DNA from: a virus
IMG/VR virus record: IMGVR_UViG_3300037502_002993
Coordinates: 124,001 to 188,000 of that record
Reading direction: 5' to 3' (one strand)
DNA length: 64,000 nucleotides
In this document: positions 50,869-59,260 of the stretch, piece by piece
Layout of the letters: the number at the start of each line of letters is the position of its first letter
Numbering within the stretch: the stretch's first letter is position 1
The notes under the pieces: generated by a model
Databases searched by the model: none
Told to the model about the DNA's origin: nothing
The model's input: only the letters and a program-made list of their open reading frames with translations
Position numbers and translations under genes: made by a program

Positions 50869-52893
50869 TCAGGCCCGCTTGATCAAAAGGGCGTTGTCGA
50901 CAAGCCACCCTTTGAAGATCTCATAGTAGACGCCGTCAAGACTGATCAGACGAACGTTACGCCCCTCCAGGGTACCGGCATCCTGATGACGATCCAGCAG
51001 ACCGCGCACCAACTTGTGGAGTTTCGGGTGGTAGGTCTGACTGATCAGTACTGGCTCTTCATCCATGACCACGGATTCGAGCTGCTCACTGCGCCAATTC
51101 ACCTGTACGTTGAGGAACACATCAACGAGGTCACACGCCTCGATCACAGTGTTGTCTTCGTTCCACTCCACCTCCATCATGAAGGGGCGCTTTAGGATCT
51201 GGTGGCTGCGGGACTTGATCACCGTCACCACGTCCGCTTTCCCTTTCCCCTGTAAGTAAGTGTACAACTCCTTGATGTCTTCGCAGAAGTCATCAACCTG
51301 CACTGACATGGAGAGGTTGTCCTTCAAGATGCGGTTAAGCTCTCGCGTCAGGCGCTGATTGAGGACCCGGTAATGCCGCAGTGACAAGATGCCATCACTC
51401 AGGGCTTCTTTCAGTCCTCGGGCAACCGCTGGGAGACTATCGGCCGTGGCCAGCATCTCAATGCGCTCCACGCACTCCTTGTTGGTGCAGAACGGATACG
51501 CTTTGACGCTCTGGTACTCATGAGCGGGTAGGGGGGCATCAGCCGACAAGGTCAGGGCTTCACGGATCAACTCCCGAGCACGCTCCTCATTTTCCTCATC
51601 TGTACTTCCCAGTAGGATCTCCTCGATCAATACCGGAGTCTCATCACTGAGCTTACCGTCTTTACTCAGGTCGATGACCTCCCCCAACCCCACTGTCTCA
51701 TCGGCGTCGTAGTTGAGCACTTTGATATTATTTGCCACTAACTTATCTGTGGACTTCAGTTTCACACGACGCAGCTTCTCATCGATTTCATGTTTCAGGT
51801 AATCCATCCCCAGACTCCAGGCAACGGGGTGTTCTTCCACCCAACCATCGGGCCATTTGACGTGGTACAGGCAATACTGCATCGGGTCATAAGACTCACT
51901 CCACGGGTGTTCGTCATTACGCACGCTCTTCCACCCGGACAGATGGGCAGGTCTGCACTCCACACCGCCCGGTGCATAGATCACATCCCAAGGCCGCTCC
52001 TCGTTGATCTCTACCCCAAACGGCTGGAAGTGATCCGGATCAAACTCGATGTCCTCGATACTGCGTGGGGTGTTCTCATCGTACGTGGGTTGAGTCGCCA
52101 TGTGAGCACTCTCCTGTCCCTGTTGAACGGGTTGTGTGTGGGTGGAGTGTTGTGTGCTCCAACTCTCCTGGTGGGGCGGCTCTTCAGCGGGGGTCTCATG
52201 ATATCGACCCGAAGAGCCCTGGAAAGAACCACCGCCTCCAGGGGCTGACTGACCACCCATGGACGGTTGAGCTACCTGAGCCTGACCGTGGACATTATAC
52301 CCGTGGAAGCTCTGATTAACTACGGTGTTCTGGGGCTGCTGCTGGAACTGCGGCGGGTTGCGGCCATTGCGCAGAAAGGCCTCCACGTCAATGTGAATGG
52401 CTTCGAGGTCTTGACTGGCTTTCACCAAGCCCTGCATCAGTTGTTGATTACCGGATACCATCTGAGCCACAGCGGGGTATTGGGCGGCCATAGAGGCCAC
52501 CAGTCCGGCATAGCACATCCCAACGGCTTTATCCGCTGCAACCTGAGGTGGGTTGCTGTTGCCCTGACAGACCACTAGGTAATCTGCAAAATCCACCGCC
52601 AGCTGTACCCACTGGGTAAAGAGCGGGTTGGCAAACCAGTTATTGGAGACCAGGTTATAGGTGAATATGTGCAGCGGTGATCCTGGACGCTCTGCCCGGT
52701 CCTGGAGCAGTTGACGAAACGTGGTGGTGATGTAGTCGGTCAGATTCCCCGGCAGTCCCCGCGGGGGGGTGAGGCGTGGCCAGACGTTGTTCTGACCGGG
52801 GGCCATGAACGTGGAGCGCTCCGGCACATCCGTCCGTGCGGGAAGTGGCTGGCCGTACCCACCATGTGGCTGGCCTTGCTGGTAGTGTTGCAT
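50869..52893 (-). CDS. unknown protein upstream in the second RNA polymerase operon
   Basis: A 674-residue protein with AGGAACTG upstream. The first 45 residues are Gln/Gly/Pro-rich. A helical domain runs to about residue 180, followed by a Gln/Ser/His-rich linker of about 90 residues. From about 290 there is an ordered C-terminal half (WDVIYAPGGVECRPAHLSGWKSV, YCLYHVKWPDGWVEEHPVAW, LTRELNRILKDNLSMSVQVDDF). The layout of two domains and a disordered linker resembles a virion or DNA-associated protein. It follows the non-virion polymerase beta gene by 28 bp. No family is recognised. Confidence 0.6.
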   Translation of the reverse strand: MQHYQQGQPHGGYGQPLPARTDVPERSTFMAPGQNNVWPRLTPPRGLPGNLTDYITTTFRQLLQDRAERPGSPLHIFTYNLVSNNWFANPLFTQWVQLAVDFADYLVVCQGNSNPPQVAADKAVGMCYAGLVASMAAQYPAVAQMVSGNQQLMQGLVKASQDLEAIHIDVEAFLRNGRNPPQFQQQPQNTVVNQSFHGYNVHGQAQVAQPSMGGQSAPGGGGSFQGSSGRYHETPAEEPPHQESWSTQHSTHTQPVQQGQESAHMATQPTYDENTPRSIEDIEFDPDHFQPFGVEINEERPWDVIYAPGGVECRPAHLSGWKSVRNDEHPWSESYDPMQYCLYHVKWPDGWVEEHPVAWSLGMDYLKHEIDEKLRRVKLKSTDKLVANNIKVLNYDADETVGLGEVIDLSKDGKLSDETPVLIEEILLGSTDEENEERARELIREALTLSADAPLPAHEYQSVKAYPFCTNKECVERIEMLATADSLPAVARGLKEALSDGILSLRHYRVLNQRLTRELNRILKDNLSMSVQVDDFCEDIKELYTYLQGKGKADVVTVIKSRSHQILKRPFMMEVEWNEDNTVIEACDLVDVFLNVQVNWRSEQLESVVMDEEPVLISQTYHPKLHKLVRGLLDRHQDAGTLEGRNVRLISLDGVYYEIFKGWLVDNALLIKRA

Positions 52894-52920
52894 GGTGCAG
52901 TTCCTATTGTAGCGGGGTGA

Positions 52921-54546
52921 TTAGTCGATCAACTCTTGAACGCCATCAATGAGTTCTTGTAGTTCTGGACGACGCTCTACCACGCCGTTGGCTTTCAAGC
53001 GCAAATAGGGATTCACGCGTGTCCGTCCATCGGGATGGGTCTTGGGTTGATTGTTAAACTGGCCAACTTCTGCAATGCTGGCATGCAGGCGTTTGGTGGG
53101 GTCGGTGATAAACCCTTTGTCGCTGTTGGGACTCTTCTTGGACTTCTCCTGGGGCACCGCCATGCAAGTGATGCGAAAGCACTTGTTATCCCCAGGGTAG
53201 GCGACGGTGTTGATCTCCCCGTGTTTACGAGTGAGATAACGCATCGCCGTTTTGGGTTTGATGTGTTTATTGAGCTCTTTATTGAGCTCCTCAAGCGTCC
53301 ACTGTTTATCCCTTTGCGATTGAAACCGAAACGCAAAGTAGTTGATTGCGGCATTGAGCTCCTCTAGGACATAGCGCAGCACCGTATAGCGCTTGTTGTA
53401 CATGGAGGCCTCTTCGCTGGACCGATGGAAGAAGTGCGGGGCCAGATCCGTCATGATCTTAAACAGCAACTCCCAGAAGTCCTTCACGTCGACATTAGCG
53501 TCCCGGAGCTCCTTACGAGTCAGGGAGTCCAGCATGTGCGACACACTGTCCAGGTGAACCGCAACGTTCTCAAGTGCTCGACCGCGGTGTTCAAAGTCAC
53601 CGGAGATCAAACGCCCAAGGAGCCACTGCCACAGTTCCACATTGTCAACGTCTTGCGGGTGACGAAAGTCACTGGGGAAGGTATCCACCACGTAGAAGAA
53701 ACCTGCCACGAAACGTCGCACGGCTTCTGAATCGTCATCGCGCTTTACCATCAACACGATATCGCCCGTGGGGTGTTTCCCACTCAATACCAGGGATTCG
53801 TAAACCACCCAGCGTTCCCTAGGATATTTCTTACTGTCGAAGTCCTTGGCATAGCCCACCTTGACGTCGACCTTCAACCACTCCTTAAAGGTCTTCTTCA
53901 CTCCCGACATGCAGTAGAAGTAATGCGGCAGGCAGGAGTTGATCTTACGTCGATTGTCAATTTGTGAGCTCTTGACATTTTTCATCTGGTAGTGGATAAG
54001 ACTCCAGAAGACGTGTGAGATCTCGCGCTTGCCGTTGACAAAGAAGTGGTAGTCCTCTCGACGGAAGGTGAGTTTGGTGCGCTGGAAGCGTACGAACAAA
54101 CTTCCCTGTGCCACAGAGTACCCCACATCGGCCATTACGGGAGCGATGTTGTACAGTGCCCCATTCAGCCAAAGTATACCCCCTGGTCTGACAAACGGCA
54201 AGATGATGCGCTTGTCATAAAGGTCTTGTCCCTTATAGCGAAACCGCAGCTTGATCATAAACTCATCACTTTGAGCGATGTTGGCTTTGCGTTTGGACTT
54301 GTACTCCTTGGTGACTTCTTCAAACTGTTCCTGGGGACTGCAGGGTGCTGACCCCACATACTCAAATCCTTCAGGAAAGAAGTCGGTGTTGATACGAACC
54401 AGTTCATCAATGTACTTGATCATCGAGAGGGTAAAGTCATCGTCAGATGCCTTTCCCATCATGTGCTCGACAGCGAGGCCATTGGTGATTGTCCGGTTAA
54501 AGTCTGGGGTAAGTCGATCGATCTGTTCGAGTAGATAGCGATCCAC
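52921..54546 (-). CDS. non-virion RNA polymerase beta subunit, N-terminal part (phiKZ gp123-like)
   Basis: A 541-residue protein. The GTG at 54546 (VDRYLLEQIDRLTPDF) follows AGGAGAG; upstream codons overlap the preceding gene in another frame. The stretch PFVRPGGILWLNGALYNIAPVMADVG has the shape of the beta P-xxxxGxFxINGxExV region. QGSLFVRFQRTKLTF follows it. The rest corresponds to the lobe/protrusion with much divergence. The remaining beta parts would be on other genes. Position near the capsid gene matches phiKZ gp123 (capsid is gp120, from memory). The non-virion enzyme transcribes late genes in that model. Confidence 0.72.
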   Translation of the reverse strand: MDRYLLEQIDRLTPDFNRTITNGLAVEHMMGKASDDDFTLSMIKYIDELVRINTDFFPEGFEYVGSAPCSPQEQFEEVTKEYKSKRKANIAQSDEFMIKLRFRYKGQDLYDKRIILPFVRPGGILWLNGALYNIAPVMADVGYSVAQGSLFVRFQRTKLTFRREDYHFFVNGKREISHVFWSLIHYQMKNVKSSQIDNRRKINSCLPHYFYCMSGVKKTFKEWLKVDVKVGYAKDFDSKKYPRERWVVYESLVLSGKHPTGDIVLMVKRDDDSEAVRRFVAGFFYVVDTFPSDFRHPQDVDNVELWQWLLGRLISGDFEHRGRALENVAVHLDSVSHMLDSLTRKELRDANVDVKDFWELLFKIMTDLAPHFFHRSSEEASMYNKRYTVLRYVLEELNAAINYFAFRFQSQRDKQWTLEELNKELNKHIKPKTAMRYLTRKHGEINTVAYPGDNKCFRITCMAVPQEKSKKSPNSDKGFITDPTKRLHASIAEVGQFNNQPKTHPDGRTRVNPYLRLKANGVVERRPELQELIDGVQELID

Positions 54547-54569
54547 GAAGCTCTCCTGCGATTCTTGGG

Positions 54570-55817
54570 TTACGCCTGTCGTCCCCGTAGGTATTTGATG
54601 GCACTGGCGACCAGTCCACTGACGATGATGATGCCTGCAATCAACTCCTTGGAGTTTTTCAGGAACTCCCCGACCTGACGCCATCTGGCATTGCGTTGGT
54701 CGCGTTCCATTTGTAATAATCGAAACTGACGATCCTTCTCTTTCAATTCCTCTTCCTTCTCCCGCATGCGCTCTTTGAACTCGCGTTCGCGCTCCTTCTC
54801 CTGGTATTCACTTTCCCGCCGCTTGTCTTCAAGATCCCGTCGCTCTAACTCCCACTCCCGCTTGTCTTTCTCATACTGGATTTTTCGTTCCAGTTCTTCG
54901 CGTTCCAAGCGTTTGAGGCGCTGTTTCAGCTCAAGCTCTTCAATCTTCTCGCGGCGTTTCATCACCTCATCGGGACTGCCCAGGGTCTCCGCTTGTGCCT
55001 TGGTGGCATAGAACCCGTTATCAGGTGTGATCTCACGAAAGTGTACCGTGTGGTTACGTTTCGGGTTAACCCCGCCATCTGTTACCGTACGGTATACCCC
55101 ATCCTCAAGAGTGGGGTCTGCCGTGGGGATGAGTTCTCGCACCTCTCGACCATCATGCAGCCACACACTGCCGCACATACCACGATTGTCCACGTAGTAG
55201 TACTGTGTCGTGACTTCATTGTAGCGTTTGGTGATATCCAGAAGTCGTTTTGCCTGACCCTCACGTGAATAGGGATGCGGTACCTCATGGAGGAGCTCAG
55301 AAACCCCCACGATCAAGTCCAGGTCTTTCAGATAGATCACGCCATCGGCTTCCAGTATCATGGCCAGTGGGACAAAGAGTTCGTACTCAAATCCCGCTGA
55401 CGCACTCACCCTCCGGGCATTGGGGTGATTGGGGTACCCCCCGTACTCGCTTGGGGCTCCGATGGTGTATACCGTTCCAATGATGCGATTGATCTCTGAC
55501 TTGAGGCGTTTGTTCTCCTCATTGGTTCTGAAGTGTTTAGTGCGGTCTATCTCATTCAGTAGTCCCTCAGGGTGAACTACCGCATGGGAGGCGAAGCTAT
55601 AGCTGACTCGAATGACGATTCCCTCGTCACCAAAACAGCCTGCGACGCCGTCCATCATAACGGCCATACCTAAAGCATTCTTCCAGAACAGCTGTCGTCT
55701 TGCGGTGCTCCAGATAGAAAGGGTGTGTCCGCATTGGTTCCAAGTTCCCCTTGCCGTCTCCCCCCCAATGCGGGGGGGGACCGATACCGTCGGGAAGCGA
55801 TGGTTGATGTTACGCAT
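54570..55817 (-). CDS. coiled-coil membrane-anchored protein
   Basis: A 415-residue protein with AGGAGCG upstream. Residues 1-270 are a globular domain with GMAVMMDGVAGCFGDEGIVIRVSYSF and AMILEADGVIYLKDLDLIVG. Residues 285-385 form an uninterrupted, highly charged coiled coil (Glu/Arg/Lys). A C-terminal hydrophobic segment, ELIAGIIIVSGLVASAIKYLRGRQA, is a probable membrane anchor. A globular head, coil and membrane tail suggest a virion or host-membrane tether. Function unknown. Confidence 0.62.
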   Translation of the reverse strand: MRNINHRFPTVSVPPRIGGETARGTWNQCGHTLSIWSTARRQLFWKNALGMAVMMDGVAGCFGDEGIVIRVSYSFASHAVVHPEGLLNEIDRTKHFRTNEENKRLKSEINRIIGTVYTIGAPSEYGGYPNHPNARRVSASAGFEYELFVPLAMILEADGVIYLKDLDLIVGVSELLHEVPHPYSREGQAKRLLDITKRYNEVTTQYYYVDNRGMCGSVWLHDGREVRELIPTADPTLEDGVYRTVTDGGVNPKRNHTVHFREITPDNGFYATKAQAETLGSPDEVMKRREKIEELELKQRLKRLEREELERKIQYEKDKREWELERRDLEDKRRESEYQEKEREREFKERMREKEEELKEKDRQFRLLQMERDQRNARWRQVGEFLKNSKELIAGIIIVSGLVASAIKYLRGRQA

Positions 55818-55838
55818 GACGTCGCTCCTGACGGTCAG

Positions 55839-56792
55839 TTAGTAAAAGAGACTCTCTCCGTTATAGCGGACATTGAGGAGGTGGAGTTCGTCGAGGCCAA
55901 CCGTTTGAATCGCCCGGCGTTTCTTCTTGCGCTTTTGGCTTTTTGAAACTGGCGACTGAACACCGCCTTTGGAGTGTCCTCCAGCCGGTCCGACCTTGGG
56001 TCGAGTGGGGCGGCTGGTATTATCCCCTCCCGACCGGGGGCTTTTTTGCTGATCTTCCCCGGACGGAGATACGGGGCTTGACTGCGTTCCGCTCTCCAGC
56101 GCATGCACGTCTCCGGTAGTAACTGGCTGGGGGGAGGGTTGGCTCTCCTGGGAGTCGGTCCGCACACTGTGGATGGTAGCGTGGGACCGATCGACAAAAG
56201 GGCCAACATCGTCCGTGTAGACGATCTCAGGGGTGATCTCGGCCACCTTGGCGTGAGCACAGTAGGCCCAGGTGGCGTAGTGGACCTTAAGGGTCTCTCC
56301 AGTAGCCAAGCTGCGGCACTTGCGCTTCCATTCCTTGATGACGACCTTAGGGATACCAAAGGCCTTACCTAACTCGTCCCCCAGTACCGCAATGTCACGC
56401 CGGGTGGTCTTTGCTTTGGTAGTGAGTGTCCAGGTAACCCCTTTAAGGATGGTGATGGAGCGGCGGGCATCATCCACCTTACGGAAAGGCTCTCGCTGGA
56501 TGTGCCAATCCAAATGGGCCAGAAGCTCCTCATCCCGCACCGCTTTCTTTTCACACTCCTGCGCCTGCGGGACTTCCTCTTCCTTAGGGGACTCTTCAGC
56601 CGGTGTCACCTCCCCATCACCCGCCGTTGGGGTAGATGGAGGTGGCGTAGGGCCCTGACCTCCATCCTCGTTGTCATCCCGACGGTAGGTGCCAATGGCA
56701 ATGCCATCCGGTCCCTGGGGGCGTTTTATATACCCCACTGCCAGGGTACCCAGCGCTACTGCACCTAATGCGAGTTTTGCATAGAGGTTCAT
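55839..56792 (-). CDS. membrane-anchored protein with disordered linkers
   Basis: A 317-residue protein with GGAGATG upstream. The N-terminus MNLYAKLALGAVALGTLAVGYIKR is a membrane anchor. A Pro/Thr/Glu-rich linker reaches residue 70. A compact domain spans about 80-200 (LLAHLDWHIQREPFRKVDD, RRDIAVLGDELGKAFGIPKVVIKEWKRKC). Then comes a long Ser/Gln/Pro linker, a basic stretch KSQKRKKKRRAIQ, and a C-terminal peptide VGLDELHLLNVRYNGESLFY. It is 22 bp from the coiled-coil membrane protein gene, and the two could act together. No family is recognised. Confidence 0.6.
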   Translation of the reverse strand: MNLYAKLALGAVALGTLAVGYIKRPQGPDGIAIGTYRRDDNEDGGQGPTPPPSTPTAGDGEVTPAEESPKEEEVPQAQECEKKAVRDEELLAHLDWHIQREPFRKVDDARRSITILKGVTWTLTTKAKTTRRDIAVLGDELGKAFGIPKVVIKEWKRKCRSLATGETLKVHYATWAYCAHAKVAEITPEIVYTDDVGPFVDRSHATIHSVRTDSQESQPSPQPVTTGDVHALESGTQSSPVSPSGEDQQKSPRSGGDNTSRPTRPKVGPAGGHSKGGVQSPVSKSQKRKKKRRAIQTVGLDELHLLNVRYNGESLFY

Positions 56793-56825
56793 GGTCTACA
56801 TCTCCAAGACATATTGATTGACACT

Positions 56826-56843
56826 CCCCCTACTTTAGGAGGG
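56826..56843. terminator. hairpin upstream of membrane protein gene
   Basis: Stem CCCCCT/AGGGGG (56826-56831 with 56838-56843), preceded by GACATA and followed by TTTTACGGCC. It is a variant of the tagged hairpin family at the left edge of the long non-coding region. Confidence 0.5.
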
Positions 56844-57040
56844 GGTTTTACGGCCACAACTGATAAAGGGAACTGATCAGGTTCCCATAGCTCCTGGATG
56901 ATGTAGATGTGAAATCTGTTTCCATGCATAGGGCATAATACCAGCCCTTTAGAGGCTGGCTTCTATTGGTTTGCTTCTATTCAGTAAAATACTGCTATGT
57001 TTCCATCATAAGAGGGGGGTTTATTTATAAAAGAATAAAA

Positions 57041-57059
57041 GGGGGCCCTCCAGGCCCCC
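57041..57059 (-). terminator. G/C hairpin with T-run on minus strand
   Basis: Stem GGGGGCC/GGCCCCC (57041-57047 with 57053-57059); on the minus strand it is followed by CTTTTATTCTTTTA. No coding gene ends nearby on that strand (nearest stop 57587), so it may end a non-coding transcript. Confidence 0.6.
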
Positions 57060-57415
57060 CGAAACAGGGCTCTCCTTCGCTTTCGCTCAGTCGGCTTTTA
57101 TCCAAATTATAAATATTTTCAGTATTTTTCTACATCAAAAGAAAAACGAATAAGGAGGATTGAGCATAAAGCTCAATCGAATCTAGAAGGTCAAAAGCCT
57201 GTACGGTGTCTTCAACAACGGATTGTCCTCAAAGATGGGATCAACCCAATGAGGACAATCCGATTGTTTATTCATCGAAACCCCTTAGTTGTGCTAACGC
57301 ACCTTACCAAGGGCTGGGAGTGACGCCGCGGCCCGGCGCGCGGATTTTCAGGCTAAAGTAAGGACAGTGCTATAGTCCAATGATATCCCCCCTGACTGAT
57401 AAGGATTATGTTGTT
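57060..57415. ncRNA. structured non-coding region, candidate RNA
   Basis: No ORF with a ribosome binding site is visible. It contains a perfect 8-bp hairpin GATTGAGC-ataaa-GCTCAATC (57158-57178). It also contains a perfect 12-bp hairpin CGGATTGTCCTC/GAGGACAATCCG (57219-57230 with 57251-57262) with a 20-base loop. A short, very GC-rich stretch at 57326-57344 (CCGCGGCCCGGCGCGCGG) stands out in AT-rich surroundings. Whether it is transcribed is unknown. Confidence 0.4.
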
Positions 57416-57493
57416 ATGAATGAGAGCGGGTTGACGTTTGCCACTATTGAAGATCTGGCTAAGGCACTCGATGAGGCCTTACGGGAGTATTAA
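57416..57493 (+). CDS. possible 25-residue microprotein
   Basis: ATG AAT GAG to TAA encodes MNESGLTFATIEDLAKALDEAL plus REY, mostly one amphipathic helix. AAGGA lies 10-11 bases upstream. It is the only + strand candidate gene between 49566 and 62621. A bidirectional terminator of the type used between convergent genes stands just after it, which supports a real + strand transcript. Function unknown. Confidence 0.4.
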   Translation: MNESGLTFATIEDLAKALDEALREY

Positions 57494-57545
57494 GACACTG
57501 TTGGCTCAGTAGCTGTTATAGTAAACAAAAAAGAATAGCAAGCAT

Positions 57546-57577
57546 CAGGGGACCCCGAAGGGTCCCTGTTTATGTCG
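57546..57577. terminator. hairpin terminator with TATGTC tag
   Basis: Stem CAGGG(g)ACCC/GGGTCCCTG with one bulged G and loop CGAA, followed by TTTATGTCG. It lies between the microprotein frame and the minus-strand gene ending at 57587. Confidence 0.7.
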
Positions 57578-57586
57578 TCGATGTGA

Positions 57587-57805
57587 TCACTCTTCTGACT
57601 GGATTGCCTCGCTAAAACAGACGCCAGCTAAGGCTACACCCACCACCCCACTTACCCCTGTCAGGACATAACCTTTAATCGCTTCTGTGCGAGTGATGAG
57701 GCCAGCCTTTTGCATTTTGTGGATGCGCTTGGCAGCCATGCCGGACATACCAACCAAACCCAGGCTACCGATACCGGTTGCCGCATTCGTGATACGATTC
57801 AACAT
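57587..57805 (-). CDS. small two-segment membrane protein
   Basis: A 72-residue protein with AAGGAAGGAG before the ATG. Two hydrophobic segments (GIGSLGLVGMSGMA and IKGYVLTGVSGVVGVALAGVCF) flank a basic loop, KRIHKMQKAGLITRTEA. It is a paralogue of the protein at 57852: same length, same K-A-G-(L/V)-I-(T/S)-R-T-E-(A/G) loop, and a shared upstream sequence GAAAAATCAAAA. Such pairs suggest small membrane effectors. Function unknown. Confidence 0.65.
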   Translation of the reverse strand: MLNRITNAATGIGSLGLVGMSGMAAKRIHKMQKAGLITRTEAIKGYVLTGVSGVVGVALAGVCFSEAIQSEE

Positions 57806-57851
57806 GATACTCTCCTTCCTTTTGATTTTTCGAAAGTGTTCAGGGGATGGA

Positions 57852-58067
57852 TCAATCCCCGTTCACCATGTCCTTAATGGACACCACCACACCTGTCGCA
57901 TTGGCCACGGTCAGTGAGCCAAAGGTGGCGTAGAGAAGGACCCCCTCCGTCCGACTGATCACGCCTGCTTTACGCAACTTGCGGGTGCGGCGTACACCGT
58001 CGACAGACAGTGCAGTGCAGACAGAACCGATGGTGATGCCGATGGCATTTCCGATGACGTTGTTCAT
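57852..58067 (-). CDS. small two-segment membrane protein (paralogue)
   Basis: A 71-residue protein with CTGGAGAG before the ATG. Hydrophobic segments IGNAIGITIGSVCTALSV and LLYATFGSLTVANATGVVVSI flank the basic loop RRTRKLRKAGVISRTEG. It is clearly related to the protein encoded 46 bp downstream, including the leader GAAAAATCAAAA, so gene and leader were duplicated together. Confidence 0.65.
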   Translation of the reverse strand: MNNVIGNAIGITIGSVCTALSVDGVRRTRKLRKAGVISRTEGVLLYATFGSLTVANATGVVVSIKDMVNGD

Positions 58068-58290
58068 GGTAACTCTCCAGGACTTTTTGATTTTTCGTGG
58101 TGGGATTTCACATTCAGGATATAGATGTGAAAAACGTTTGGATTAAGCTAATAAAGGGAAATGTATCCTACACTACCCTCTATATCGCTCTATACGCCGT
58201 TTTGAGACGTTTTAATGGGGTTACCTGAACCAAGGTACTGGGTTGGGTAAATGAAGGCTTAGGAGCGAGTATACGAGGTATTTGATAAGT

Positions 58291-58320
58291 ACGGCATAAA
58301 AGCCCCCAGAGGGGGCTAAC
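58291..58320 (-). terminator. hairpin terminator with GGCATAA tag
   Basis: ACGGCATAAA then stem AGCCCCC/GGGGGCT (58301-58307 with 58311-58317). It lies 45 bp after the stop of the holin-like gene on the minus strand. The rest of the gap 58068-58290 shows no ORF or clear structure. Confidence 0.72.
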
Positions 58321-58364
58321 TTGGGTTGTATAGCGACTTTAACAGATTATAGTGTCATGAGATC

Positions 58365-58808
58365 TCACTGCGAAGCTTTCTCTTCATGTCGTCCACCTGT
58401 TCCTGTGACGTTGGGTGTCCTCACCCGCTCGACAATACCTTCCACTACCCCACCGCCAAAGTACAGTGACAGCACAAGAATGGCAGGCCACTCTAAGGTA
58501 TCGCGGTTGAGGTTTGCAATCTCAACAGCCACCTCACGAATAGTGTCACCAAGCTCACTCCCCATAAAGAAAACAGAGCTCACCATCAACATGGCACAGA
58601 TAGCCCACACCCCTACATAGGTGAGGCTTACCAGCAGTGCGAGGAAACGTTGGATGAGCTTAAAGGGTTCATAGCTTCTAAACAAAGCTCTGGCACTTTC
58701 GGCCCTTTCGGTGGTCGTAAAGTGTTCTGCTTTACTGCCCGCGAGTTTCTCATACACCTCACGCACTATCTCTTCATGACCGAAGAGACGTTTTAGTAAC
58801 GTCCTCAT
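58365..58808 (-). CDS. holin-like membrane protein
   Basis: A 147-residue protein. The ATG at 58808 is two bases after the HNH gene stop; an ATG at 58826 overlaps that gene. Segments FLALLVSLTYVGVWAICAMLMVSSVFFMG and WPAILVLSLYFGGGVVEGI give two to three membrane spans, with a charged N-terminal helical domain. The arrangement resembles the three-TM holin family known from gene transfer agents and large phages. It would permeabilise the inner membrane at lysis. The lysis role is inferred. Confidence 0.58.
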   Translation of the reverse strand: MRTLLKRLFGHEEIVREVYEKLAGSKAEHFTTTERAESARALFRSYEPFKLIQRFLALLVSLTYVGVWAICAMLMVSSVFFMGSELGDTIREVAVEIANLNRDTLEWPAILVLSLYFGGGVVEGIVERVRTPNVTGTGGRHEEKASQ

Positions 58809-58810
58809 AT

Positions 58811-59209
58811 CTACCACTCCACCCAATTGGGGTTAGAATAACCCTCCTTACCGGTAGTGGGCTGACGAAGTCCCCGAACGTAGGTGTCTTTAATGTTCTT
58901 GGATTGCGTTTCCCACTTGAGGTTACTCTTGGCATTATTCAACCGATCGTCATCTTGATGACATCCTACCTCGCCCGCTTTAGGGGGACCATAGAACGCA
59001 CGACAGACTAAATCATGCACATAGCAGAGTTTCCTTCCTTCCCCTACCTTCACACTCACACGACGATACTGCCCCGCAACTCCCCCCAATGTAATCTTCT
59101 CACTCTCCTTAAGAAACACCTCTCCCTTTTTATTGACCAGTACCTGGGGATAGCCCGGCACTGTGTAAAACCCTTTGGGCTTCTCTACCGCCTTGGGTGT
59201 GAAGGCCAT
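58811..59209 (-). CDS. HNH homing endonuclease, free-standing
   Basis: A 132-residue protein with AAGGGGGAG upstream. The N-terminal part (GFYTVPGYPQVLVNKKGEVF) is a NUMOD4-like DNA-recognition start. The nuclease domain is VHDLVCRAFYGPP...GCHQDDDRLNNAKSNLKWETQSKNI. It has the HNH_3 pattern with V-H-x-L-V, H-x-D/x-D, N-N-xxx-N-L-x-W and N. Nickases of this type spread themselves into related phages. Its position directly downstream of the capsid gene is typical of free-standing homing genes beside conserved targets. Confidence 0.88.
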   Translation of the reverse strand: MAFTPKAVEKPKGFYTVPGYPQVLVNKKGEVFLKESEKITLGGVAGQYRRVSVKVGEGRKLCYVHDLVCRAFYGPPKAGEVGCHQDDDRLNNAKSNLKWETQSKNIKDTYVRGLRQPTTGKEGYSNPNWVEW

Positions 59210-59234
59210 GTCTCCCCCTTGTTCTTAACGGCAG

Positions 59235-59260
59235 AATGGCCGCCCCGGAGGGCGGCCATT
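59235..59260 (-). terminator. strong hairpin after capsid/Ig-like region
   Basis: A perfect 11-bp stem AATGGCCGCCC/GGGCGGCCATT with a 4-base loop (59246-59249). It lies after the Ig-like frame, not directly after the capsid stop, so both are on one transcript. The HNH gene starts just downstream. Confidence 0.75.
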
